Shown: positions 6,874-13,299 of the stretch, in pieces
Layout of the letters: every line of letters begins with the position of its first letter
Position numbering within the stretch: the first letter of the stretch is position 1
The notes under the pieces: generated by a model
Told to the model about the DNA's origin: nothing
What the model saw: the letters and a program-made list of their open reading frames with translations, nothing else
Database searches by the model: none
Assembly (NCBI GenBank): GCA_902796095.1
Contig: CADBNP010000140.1
Location: forward strand, 1-13,299
Length of the DNA stretch: 13,299 bases
Reading direction: 5' to 3'
From: an uncultured Aeromonadales bacterium
Lineage (GTDB): Bacteria > Pseudomonadota > Gammaproteobacteria > Enterobacterales > Succinivibrionaceae
Translations under genes and position numbers: made by a program

Positions 6874-6895
6874 CGGCAGAATAATAATTACTGTT

Positions 6896-7981
6896 TTACT
6901 TCAGAAGTTTGACATACAGTTTTACTGCAGGATCAGCAGCTATTCTTTCATTCCATCCGCCGTTGTATGCATTCTGACATTTTGCGGTTGCCTTCAGATA
7001 TGCGTTCGTATATATTACAGCACCTCCTTCTCCGGTGTTCAGTTTGATATGCCCATATGGTAATTCAATTTTTCCGGTGATAATTCTGCCGTGTACGGTG
7101 CCGGCATCAAGTCTGCTGTCGTACAGTTCTGCCATCTTCTGAAGTTCTGACACGACTGTATCGAGAAAACCTGCGTAAGCCTGCTGAAGGACTGCAAACT
7201 TTTCAGCTGCCGCAGTTTTCGCTCCGAATGCTCCGTACCATTCGTTGACCAGTCTTTTGTAGTTTTTAAATACAAAAATGTAGTCCTTGAGACGTTTCTC
7301 CAGATCCTTGAAATGAGGATCTACATTGAAAGGTCTTATCTGGGACTGGATCACTGTTACCTTATTAAAATAGACTGTATGCCACAGATCGTCTATTTTT
7401 GCTTTGATAAGCATATGGTTTCCGTCACCTTCCCATATCGGATCTGCGGTCGGAATTTTTTCTGAATACTTGAGACAGTACTCTATTCCCTTGTCATAGG
7501 TTGTCATGTTGGAAAGAAAATCTGCCTGCTTGTCCAGATATCTGTATATGGAATTCATGGCACCGAATGTTCTAGGAATTTCTTCTTTTTTGAGCTTCTC
7601 CAGTGTTTCCAGAATATCATTGTGGTAGTAGGTTATTTCCTTCAGAGCCTTCCACATCTGGGTAATGGATGCTTCACTTCCGTTCTGAAATTCTATCTCT
7701 GAAAGATCCGGCATAAATGGTGGTTCGCGGTTTTCCTTCAGCCAGATCATATCTTTGATGTTTTTATCCAGAGAGTCATGATCGTCTATTGTCTTGAATT
7801 TCATCAGCTGCCTGGCGTTGGAGACCTGGCTGGCGATACGGTTGACGAAAGACTGCTCAGTGAACGGCACTTTTTTCCTGGGCTGATTTTCCGGATCAGG
7901 ATTTTCCGCATTCACTGCAGAAGCTATTGCAAGCGCTGCGAATAAGGCTGCAGCTTTTACAAGTAAATTAGATTTCTTCAT
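6896..7981 (-). CDS. exported helical protein of unknown function
   Basis: I do not recognise this protein. It has 361 residues. The N-terminus is a classical Sec signal peptide: MKKSNLLVK, then an Ala/Leu-rich core, with probable cleavage after SAVNA before ENPDPEN. There is no lipobox, so the mature protein should be soluble in the periplasm or secreted. The mature part looks largely helical with many aromatic residues (for example WKALKEITYYHND, LEKLKKEEIPRTF and FVFKNYKRLVNEWYGAF) and has only two Cys. No transmembrane segment or repeat is visible. AGGAGGG at 7988-7994 lies 6 nt before the ATG and overlaps the stop codon of the upstream gene, so the two are translationally coupled and likely act together. 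A strong terminator follows it. Confidence 0.85.
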   Translation of the reverse strand: MKKSNLLVKAAALFAALAIASAVNAENPDPENQPRKKVPFTEQSFVNRIASQVSNARQLMKFKTIDDHDSLDKNIKDMIWLKENREPPFMPDLSEIEFQNGSEASITQMWKALKEITYYHNDILETLEKLKKEEIPRTFGAMNSIYRYLDKQADFLSNMTTYDKGIEYCLKYSEKIPTADPIWEGDGNHMLIKAKIDDLWHTVYFNKVTVIQSQIRPFNVDPHFKDLEKRLKDYIFVFKNYKRLVNEWYGAFGAKTAAAEKFAVLQQAYAGFLDTVVSELQKMAELYDSRLDAGTVHGRIITGKIELPYGHIKLNTGEGGAVIYTNAYLKATAKCQNAYNGGWNERIAADPAVKLYVKLLK

Positions 7982-7992
7982 TATGTTCCCTC

Positions 7993-9348
7993 CTAGAATC
8001 GTGCAGCGTAATCATCAATATACCAGCGTCCGCCGTTTTTCCTTATTAGCTTGTGCGGATGCGGTGAGCCGATCTGCTTTCCGTTTTCATTAAATGCACG
8101 ACTGTCAACTACAACAGTTTCCACAAGTTCGCCCTGGGTCTTCTTCAGGATCTCCTTCTGATCTTCATCCAGGAAGAAATTCTCCTGTTCGTCACTGCCG
8201 TTGAATCCCTTGATCACCTCAATAGGATGCGCCTTGTCGAAGGTTGCATGAACATATTCCTTGTGGAACCTTTCCTGATGCAGATCCCAGTGATAGCGAA
8301 GCAGGGCATTTGATTTGGGAGTTGAAGCCCACTGAGGGTTGATGCAGGCAACATACAGATCGTAATTTTTCTCCTTTATTGCCATCATGAATATTTCTGT
8401 AAGCTTTTCAGGAGTAACATCGTTCGGAATTTCCCTGTATGTAAACCAGCTGTTCTTGATTTCCGCAACTTTGCTTTCGCCGGCGAATACTCCGCTGCTC
8501 TCCTTGTCCGGATCGTATACTGCCATTACGTGATCCTGCACGTAAACAGCCACCGGCTCCACAACCCAGCCTGTCTGATGAGTTCCGACTTTTTTGATGT
8601 CGGCACTAGGAATTTCTGCTGTTATATCAGTGATCCTGCCCAGAATCGTGTATTTTGTTATATCTGCAAGCTCCGTATCAACGCTGCGGCGGTATCTTTT
8701 GACAGCTTCATAAGGACCGAGCAACTGACGCCGATCCAGGGCGACAAAATAGTATCCGCTGGATGGTGCTCCGTGCCAGACGTACTCTCCGGTACCGCCG
8801 TAGAACTGGTTGTCAGGATATCTGACGTCTTTCAGCAGCACCATTTTATCCTGGATATCCGGAAGCATGACTTTACCGGTATCAGGAATCGGGAACTCTT
8901 TGTCAATAATGCTGTCACCGTATTTCTTCAGGAGATTATCCCATTCGTTTCTGGATGTTTCGGCAATAATCTTCTTAAGTGCAGACTCGTTTTCCTTGTA
9001 CTTCAGCCAGGACGGATCAACTTTTGTAAAGTCTCCCTTGCTTTTCATCAGGGCTGTTTTGGTTCTCTGGAACAGTTCTTCAACTCTTGGATCATCCGGG
9101 TATTTAAGTTTCAGCTGCTGAATTCGGTCCAGTGCGGTCTTTTTTGATCTGTAGACCTGCTTTTCACCACCACGCTGCTGTTCAACCTCTTTTTCAAATT
9201 CTCTCAGGTGATATTCAGCCTGGGATATTTCTCTCTTAAGAGCATTTTCATCAACGGCAGCTTCTGCATAAACAGAAGAAGATGCAATAATGCCGGCGGT
9301 AAAAAAAACGGGCAGGGCAGCTTTAATAAGTTTTTTATTGAAGTGCAT
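7993..9348 (-). CDS. exported protein with N-terminal coiled coil and NTF2-like C-terminus, function unknown
   Basis: I do not recognise a named family. It has 451 residues, starting at ATG 9348 with AAGGAA about 8 nt upstream. A Sec signal peptide (MHFNKKLIK, hydrophobic LPVFFTAGIIASS, cleavage near VYA or AEA) is followed by a charged segment predicted to be a coiled coil (ALKREISQAEYHLREFEKEVEQ, split here as read) with a TPR-like spacing (LKLKYPDDPRVEELFQRTKTAL). The middle part is rich in Gly and Tyr. The last ~150 residues (EKLTEIFMMAIKEKNYDLY through KNGGRWYIDDYAARF) resemble the cone-shaped SnoaL/NTF2-like domains found at the end of many exported proteins. That assignment is from pattern only. 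It is the first gene of a two-gene unit, 11 bp before the next. A run of eight identical bases lies in the signal-peptide codons. Confidence 0.85.
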   Translation of the reverse strand: MHFNKKLIKAALPVFFTAGIIASSSVYAEAAVDENALKREISQAEYHLREFEKEVEQQRGGEKQVYRSKKTALDRIQQLKLKYPDDPRVEELFQRTKTALMKSKGDFTKVDPSWLKYKENESALKKIIAETSRNEWDNLLKKYGDSIIDKEFPIPDTGKVMLPDIQDKMVLLKDVRYPDNQFYGGTGEYVWHGAPSSGYYFVALDRRQLLGPYEAVKRYRRSVDTELADITKYTILGRITDITAEIPSADIKKVGTHQTGWVVEPVAVYVQDHVMAVYDPDKESSGVFAGESKVAEIKNSWFTYREIPNDVTPEKLTEIFMMAIKEKNYDLYVACINPQWASTPKSNALLRYHWDLHQERFHKEYVHATFDKAHPIEVIKGFNGSDEQENFFLDEDQKEILKKTQGELVETVVVDSRAFNENGKQIGSPHPHKLIRKNGGRWYIDDYAARF

Positions 9349-9377
9349 ATAGCATATTCCTTATGCAATTTGTTCGA

Positions 9378-9413
9378 CAGATCTTATGAATGAACCAGCT
9401 GGTTTCTGATCTG
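9378..9413. repeat. nested inverted repeat upstream of the exported-protein cassette
   Basis: A perfect 12-bp palindrome AACCAGCTGGTT (9393-9404) sits inside a second inverted pair, CAGATC (9378-9383) and GATCTG (9408-9413). It lies 30 to 65 bp upstream of the ATG at 9348. There is no T-tract, so it is not an intrinsic terminator. A protein-binding site or an mRNA leader structure is more likely. A smaller dyad TTTACAGTAAA is at 9429-9439. Confidence 0.5.
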
Positions 9414-9494
9414 CACGCTATTCATACTTTTACAGTAAACCGCCCCTGCACAGCAAAATTGGCAGAGACGGAGAAGATCAGACAAAAATACAGA

Positions 9495-11000
9495 TTATTT
9501 TTCAGTAATTTTGATCTTAGGATTGGCGAATCCTGTCAACTCTTCAGCAGGAAATACACCTTTCTTTACAATAACTGTTCTGAGCTCAGGGTGGGATTTC
9601 AGCGCCTTGAGAGACGTGATGCCGGTGGCTTTTGCTATATCCACGTGATGCAGTTTCGTGCATGCTGCTACAGCGTCGAAGTTGCTGATCTCCACTTCTG
9701 CAAGTTCAAGAGATTCCAGTTCCTTGCTGCCGGCTATAAATCCGAGATCAATGGCCTTGCCGGTGTTTACTCTTGCTATCTTGAGTTTCTTGAGAGATGT
9801 GAGACCTGAAAGACCGTCGATGTTTACAACTTCTGGAAGCTTGTCCAGGTTCAGAACTTCAAGCTTTCCGAGAGTTTTGCCGAAGGATGCATCAACCTGG
9901 CTGTTACATTTGTCTAAAAACTTGATATCCAGCTCTTTAAGGTTTGTCATCGTACCGATGAGTTCGGTATGAGATATGCCTGCATTTTTGTTGCAGCTGT
10001 TAAGGGTCAGAACTTTCAGATTTGCCGCATCCTTGAGCTGAGACAGATCAACCGGTGACTGCATGCTCCATATGTTCAGATCCTCCACGGATGAACCGTT
10101 TACCGGACTGTAGTCGGTGACCTTTTCTGCAAAGACGCGGAGTTCTTTGAGTGATGTCGCTTTTTTGACCCACTCAAGATCAGTCATTGCCGTCATGCCG
10201 GTCTCGATTCTGTCAACCTGGGACAGTGCACCGAGCGTGGAGTAGTTGCCCTGCTTTGTAGCATAAACGGTAATTTTTTTCAGATTAGGCAGTTCTGACA
10301 GCGGAGTGAAATCTGTTACTGTTGCTCCGTAAAGTGACATCTCCTTGATGTTTTTAAGGGATGATATCTGCTTAAGATCTGATATCTTTGCTCCTGTGAG
10401 TCTTAATCTTTCAACATTGGAGAGAGCTGAAAGAGGCGTCAGATCTGCATCCATGGCTTCGGTTCCGAAATCCTTTACTTTCGGTGCATTCGGTATGCCT
10501 TCCAGGGACTTGAGATTAGGAGAGGCATGTATTGTGCCGTAGGTGAGATCAGTCATTTCTGACATCCACTTTAAAGAGTTCAGACCGTCCGAGTCGATGC
10601 TGACTGACTGAATATTCTTGAATTTGGCCAGAGCGGAAAAGTCGGTTACTTTGTCGGCCTTTATGACTACGTTCTTTATGATGGAGGCATCCTTAAGCGG
10701 ATCTATTTTTGTCAGCTTTTTACTGCTGATTCTTATTTCCTTCATTTCAGGATATGCTTTGATTATTCCTGCCAGATCCTCGTCTGAAATCTCTTCAAGT
10801 GAAAGAACCAGATTTTCTTTTTTGATTTTGGAGGATGCGTCTGCAACTGACTTGCTGACGTCGTCAGTGTAGCCGTTTTTAATGGTAAGTGTAGAGCCCT
10901 GAACCTTTCCTGAAGGATCTGTTGCTGCGGCCATTGAATCTGCTGCTGTAAACAGAGTTCCTGTTGCAACAATAACTTTGATCAAAGTGCTTAAATTCAT
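9495..11000 (-). CDS. exported leucine-rich-repeat protein
   Basis: The start is ATG at 11000 (501 residues). GAGG lies 7 nt upstream, and this Met begins a clean Sec signal peptide (MNLSTLIKVIVATGTLF, cleavage near SMAAA). An upstream in-frame start at 11051 would put 17 extra residues before it and is not favoured. After residue ~45 nearly the whole protein is a run of about 20 leucine-rich repeats of 21-25 residues, of the SDS22/internalin type (NVERLRLTGAKISDLKQISS, LKNIKEMSLYGATVTDFTPL, KLEVLNLDKLPEVVNIDGLS). No LPxTG, lipobox or transmembrane anchor is visible, so the product is probably periplasmic or released. Such proteins usually bind other proteins. The target is unknown. It stands alone between uspE and the exported-protein cassette, and only a weak AT-rich hairpin overlaps its stop. 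Confidence 0.9.
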   Translation of the reverse strand: MNLSTLIKVIVATGTLFTAADSMAAATDPSGKVQGSTLTIKNGYTDDVSKSVADASSKIKKENLVLSLEEISDEDLAGIIKAYPEMKEIRISSKKLTKIDPLKDASIIKNVVIKADKVTDFSALAKFKNIQSVSIDSDGLNSLKWMSEMTDLTYGTIHASPNLKSLEGIPNAPKVKDFGTEAMDADLTPLSALSNVERLRLTGAKISDLKQISSLKNIKEMSLYGATVTDFTPLSELPNLKKITVYATKQGNYSTLGALSQVDRIETGMTAMTDLEWVKKATSLKELRVFAEKVTDYSPVNGSSVEDLNIWSMQSPVDLSQLKDAANLKVLTLNSCNKNAGISHTELIGTMTNLKELDIKFLDKCNSQVDASFGKTLGKLEVLNLDKLPEVVNIDGLSGLTSLKKLKIARVNTGKAIDLGFIAGSKELESLELAEVEISNFDAVAACTKLHHVDIAKATGITSLKALKSHPELRTVIVKKGVFPAEELTGFANPKIKITEK

Positions 11001-11049
11001 TTTTTTCCTCGTGCAAACAGAAGACGAAACACAGTGAGACTGTGCATAC

Positions 11050-11077
11050 AACTATGTTCAAAGTATAAAACATAGTT
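11050..11077 (-). promoter_or_regulatory. 9-bp inverted repeat around a TATACT box upstream of the LRR gene
   Basis: AACTATGTT (11050-11058) and AACATAGTT (11069-11077) are perfect reverse complements separated by 10 bp. On the minus strand the spacer contains TATACT, a fair -10 box, 62 bp before the LRR gene start, with only a poor -35 (TTTTAA at 17 bp). Flanking half-sites over a -10 box look like a repressor operator. This is a pattern-based proposal. Confidence 0.4.
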
Positions 11078-11145
11078 TTGAAAATTAAAAGAATTGAGGG
11101 GGATGATTGAGTTCTGATATTAGAGGGAAAAGTTACCCGGAGAGA

Positions 11146-11199
11146 AGCGTGCTCTTCTGCTGAAGCAAGCGGCAGACAGGAACACCGTGTCTGCACGCT
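11146..11199 (-). other. structured spacer between uspE and the LRR gene
   Basis: Outer arms AGCGTGC (11146-11152) and GCACGCT (11193-11199) enclose a small hairpin CTTC-TGCT-GAAG (11154-11165) and a strong one, GCAGACA (11172-11178) with TGTCTGC (11188-11194). The strong hairpin shares two bases with the outer arm. On RNA this could fold as a three-way junction. No T-tract follows, so a simple intrinsic terminator is unlikely. It begins 27 bp after the uspE stop. Confidence 0.4.
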
Positions 11200-11225
11200 G
11201 AACTTACATGAATCCGTATGTTTAA

Positions 11226-12194
11226 TCAGGAAACGTCTGTTCTTTCATTTTCATCTGCATCATCTATCACTGTCGGATCAAATAAATCCTCCGGTGTTTT
11301 GATTACGATCATGTCGCATGTGAGTTCATCCATTATCATTTCCGCCGTGTTGCCTATAACCGTTCCGGAGAAACCGTCCCTGCCTACGCTGCCCATCAGA
11401 ACAGCTGTTGCATTAACCTCTTCAGCAACTTTTGGGATGACATCTTCAGGATCTCCGGTTGCAATATGGACATTGTCAATCGGTATGCGATGATCATCTG
11501 CGTAGCGTTTTATTTTGGCCGTATGATCGTTGACAACTGATTCATTGTAGGTGCTTGGCAGATATCCGGGCACTTCTATGTATGTATTAAGTATCGGGGC
11601 AGGAATGCCGTGTACCAGGTGGATCCTGCAGCCTGTTATTTTTGCAAGGATCTGAGCCTCTCTGAGAAGTTTTCTGTTGACACGGTTGCTGAAGCCGAGT
11701 TCTGTGTAACAGAGAGCCACAAGAATAACTCCGTCCGGTACCCACTGCTTCTCTTTCACCAGGATGACAGGAATTGTAGCTTTTCTCAGCAGCTTCCAGT
11801 CGATAGGAGTCTGCAGCAGTCCGTAAATCGCATTGTTTACAGCACAGGTTTTGATGATCAGATCATAGTTGCCTGTTTTGAGTTCTTTTCCAAGAGCACT
11901 GCCGGCACTTCTTGACCATACTACCTTTACACTTATATTTTTGTTGTCAACATCGTGCTCTTTTATAACCTGTTCAACCTCAGCCTCTTTGGCGTCGATT
12001 ATCTTTGAAAGCATCTCCTCCTTTTCAGTAAACGACATAATTGTCGACAACTCATATGAAAAGTCGAAAATTGCCAGAAAAACCGTGACTTTTACGTCAG
12101 GATCTCTTTTAACCAGAAAAAAAGCCTTTTCCAGAGCATCAGTGTTGTATCCACCGGCATCCAGTACAAGAATAATATTGCGGTATTTTTTCAT
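11226..12194 (-). CDS. uspE: universal stress protein UspE (tandem Usp domains)
   Basis: This cytoplasmic protein has two universal-stress domains. The E. coli protein (about 316 residues) is linked to stress resistance, motility and aggregation. This one has 322 residues. The first domain starts KKYRNIILVLDAGGYNTDAL and contains FDFSYELSTIMSFTEKE and KVVWSRSAG. PIDWKLLRKATIPVILVK ends it and corresponds to TPTDWHLLRKCPSPVWMVK in E. coli. The second domain starts GVILVALCYTELGF, includes EVPGYLPSTYNESV, and ends with GSVGRDGFSGTVIGNTAEMI and TCDMIVIK, the Gly-rich region of Usp folds. An acidic tail follows. The start at 12194 gives the family N-terminus. The only good Shine-Dalgarno, GGAGG, is 25 nt upstream beyond a perfect dyad (see separate entry). 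Confidence 0.95.
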   Translation of the reverse strand: MKKYRNIILVLDAGGYNTDALEKAFFLVKRDPDVKVTVFLAIFDFSYELSTIMSFTEKEEMLSKIIDAKEAEVEQVIKEHDVDNKNISVKVVWSRSAGSALGKELKTGNYDLIIKTCAVNNAIYGLLQTPIDWKLLRKATIPVILVKEKQWVPDGVILVALCYTELGFSNRVNRKLLREAQILAKITGCRIHLVHGIPAPILNTYIEVPGYLPSTYNESVVNDHTAKIKRYADDHRIPIDNVHIATGDPEDVIPKVAEEVNATAVLMGSVGRDGFSGTVIGNTAEMIMDELTCDMIVIKTPEDLFDPTVIDDADENERTDVS

Positions 12195-12224
12195 ATTGAT
12201 TTCAGATCACGGTGATCTGCCTCC
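12195..12224 (-). promoter_or_regulatory. uspE ribosome site with a hairpin between GGAGG and the start codon
   Basis: On the minus strand, GGAGG (12224-12220) is followed at once by CAGATCAC-C-GTGATCTG (12219-12203), a perfect 8+1+8 dyad, then AAATCAAT and the ATG at 12194. Linear spacing from GGAGG to ATG is 25 nt, too long for normal initiation. If the dyad folds (7-bp stem, 3-nt loop) the spacing becomes 8 nt, which is optimal. It could instead be a DNA operator. Confidence 0.5.
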
Positions 12225-12609
12225 GAGACATAGATGTTACGATAGTATCAGTTTGTTTGTGGCTTATAGTTAACGCGTTTCAAAAAAATCAGATTTTAAC
12301 TGCTCATTTTGTTAAGACGTTCAATTTTTGATGATTTGCTTTTCGCTTCTTAAATAGTTCTTGAAGACTGATCAAAATGAATTATGATATTGAAACTTTC
12401 ATTTAATCATGAATGGGTTTCGCGACTTTTTTATCTGCATAAACTGAGCCTTACACGTGATCGAACAGTTTTGCAAATTTTGAGTTTGAAGGTCGGTTAT
12501 TCAAGTTTCTTTATACACATTGTTCGTGCGGGCAGACTTATACATGGATATCTCTGTTCCTGTAGTTGCTCTGCCGTGCGGATGCTTACAATAATTTACG
12601 GAGAATGAT
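12225..12609. other. AT-rich divergent intergenic region between uspE and the zinc-ribbon gene
   Basis: No gene is supported here. A 74-codon frame from 12384 to 12608 has no ribosome site and an implausible composition. For uspE (minus strand) two weak -10 candidates are seen, TATAAG (12268-12263) and TGATACTAT nearer the gene, neither with a good -35. For the + strand gene a better promoter is listed separately. Small dyads include AACGCGTT near 12271 and TGAAACTTTCA at 12391-12401. Confidence 0.5.
12361..12388 (+). promoter_or_regulatory. candidate promoter for the zinc-ribbon membrane protein
   Basis: TTGAAG (12361-12366) and TATGAT (12383-12388) are separated by 16 bp and match the sigma70 boxes at 4/6 and 5/6 positions. 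Transcription would start near 12395, leaving a leader of about 215 nt before the ATG at 12610. Closer promoters cannot be excluded. Confidence 0.35.
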
Positions 12610-13299
12610 ATGTTCTGCAGCAATTGTGGAAAACAAATTACAGATGATGCAGCCTTTTGCACTTACTGTGGCGCCAGGCAGTCTGGGCTGAAGATGGATG
12701 TTTCGTGCGTTTCATCTGAAGCCGCTGTTCCTGGTCCTTCATCAGCTTACAAAAACAGCATGGCTGCAGTTCCGGCTGATATAGCAGAAGATTTAAGAGC
12801 TCTTGAGAATATGATGGTCCTGCTTATCGTTTCACTTGTATTATGGTTCTTATTTCCGATTGCAGGTCTTGCTGTCAATGTTTATCTGCTTTTCAAGTCA
12901 AGAGATCTTCTTGCTCAGACGAAAGCTGTATTTGAAAGCAGAGGATATACACTTTACGCGAATGATATGGATGATATCCGACGTCGCTGCGAGTTTATAC
13001 TGAGCTATATGAAATATTCGCTTTATTATATTTTGGCAATGGTTTTATTTCTGGTTGGCGTTGCATTGCTTGGGTTCATAGCCAAGTCAGATTTTGGAGG
13101 TGGACCTCTGGCTTTGGTCGTAATGGTTCTTTACACGGTTTTTGGGTTGATAGGTTTATGCTTTTTCATTGTGTATTTTTACGTTTTCTATCAGTCTGTA
13201 TACTGCTTTGTAAGATTTTTCAAAATCAAGGGATATGTTTACAGACTTGGAACCGGCTGCTCTATTGAAAGTGTACCGGAAAGCTCGTCTACTCTTGCA
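12610..13299 (+). CDS. membrane protein with N-terminal zinc ribbon (3' end outside the window)
   Basis: The frame is open to the end of the window (230 codons without a stop). ATG 12610 has GGAG at 12600-12603, 6 nt upstream. It starts MFCSNCGKQITDDAAFCTYCG: two CxxCG knuckles (C3/C6 and C17/C20) of the zinc-ribbon type found at the N-terminus of many small bacterial membrane proteins. A Ser/Pro/Ala-rich linker (about 25-60) leads to a first hydrophobic segment (about 68-95). A charged helical stretch with DMDDIRRRCE follows, then a second segment (about 138-158) and a long third one (about 166-195), ending FFKIKGYVYRLGTG. The zinc ribbon would lie in the cytoplasm. I do not recognise a specific function. 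It is divergent from uspE and separate from the other genes. Confidence 0.85.
   Translation, partial: MFCSNCGKQITDDAAFCTYCGARQSGLKMDVSCVSSEAAVPGPSSAYKNSMAAVPADIAEDLRALENMMVLLIVSLVLWFLFPIAGLAVNVYLLFKSRDLLAQTKAVFESRGYTLYANDMDDIRRRCEFILSYMKYSLYYILAMVLFLVGVALLGFIAKSDFGGGPLALVVMVLYTVFGLIGLCFFIVYFYVFYQSVYCFVRFFKIKGYVYRLGTGCSIESVPESSSTLA

Noticed and set aside
8530..9147. 205-codon + strand frame opposite the 451-residue exported protein
   Set aside because: It is the antisense of a well-supported gene with signal peptide and ribosome site. The length comes from codon bias on the other strand.
9484..9502. Intrinsic terminator at the end of the LRR gene
   Set aside because: AAAAATA/TATTTTT forms only A-T pairs around a 5-nt loop and overlaps the stop codon. 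It is too weak to call.
10879..11196. 105-codon minus-strand frame over the LRR gene start
   Set aside because: Most of it is an out-of-frame reading of the LRR signal peptide and leader, without a ribosome site.
12203..12219. CRP-binding site upstream of uspE
   Set aside because: The halves are AGATCAC then GTGATCT. CRP sites have TGTGA first and TCACA second, so the order is reversed.
12384..12608. 74-codon frame upstream of the zinc-ribbon gene
   Set aside because: Its ATG overlaps the candidate -10 box, it lacks a ribosome site, and its end covers the ribosome site of the real gene. The composition looks random.
1..13299. Alternative genetic code with TGA as a sense codon
   Set aside because: DUF285 repeats and the internal TGA suggested mycoplasma-like code use, but ihfA, cobB and uspE end at TGA close to expected lengths, and the other genes are gammaproteobacterial.

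Overview
The window looks like chromosomal DNA from a gammaproteobacterium, most plausibly an anaerobic host-associated member of the Aeromonadales such as a Succinivibrionaceae relative. This is inferred from the pheS-pheT-ihfA order, a CobB-type sirtuin, a ttcA and uspE that closely match the enterobacterial proteins, and BspA-like (DUF285) and leucine-rich-repeat proteins typical of gut and oral bacteria. The family assignment is a guess from gene content. The genus cannot be read from the sequence alone.

Left part (1-1570): the 3' portion of a BspA-like DUF285 repeat gene made of exact 75-bp units. It is interrupted by an in-frame TGA at 964-966, and the repeat continues in the same frame to 1266. 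A 304-bp gap follows. It holds a strong extended -10 promoter and a short leader with an intrinsic terminator, which resembles an attenuator in front of pheS.

Core operon (1571-6032, + strand): pheS, pheT (both subunits of phenylalanyl-tRNA synthetase), ihfA (IHF alpha, with a short C-terminus) and a cobB-type NAD-dependent deacylase. The genes are separated by 18, 1 and 33 bp with no terminator visible, so they are probably co-transcribed. The 3' end of cobB overlaps the convergent ttcA by 34 bp.

Minus-strand block (5999-12194): reading in the direction of transcription this is uspE, a secreted leucine-rich-repeat protein, a two-gene cassette of exported proteins of unknown function, and ttcA. 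In E. coli, uspE and ttcA lie in the same neighbourhood of the fnr region. Here three signal-peptide proteins (about 4.1 kb) lie between them and look like a lineage-specific insertion. An intrinsic terminator closes the two-gene cassette just before ttcA. The intergenic spaces around the LRR gene contain several inverted repeats. The uspE 5' UTR has a 17-nt perfect dyad lying exactly between a GGAGG and the start codon.

Right end (12195-13299): a 415-bp AT-rich divergent intergenic region, then the start of a + strand gene for a membrane protein with an N-terminal double-CxxC zinc ribbon, cut off by the window end. I saw no rRNA, tRNA, CRISPR array, transposase or prophage gene.
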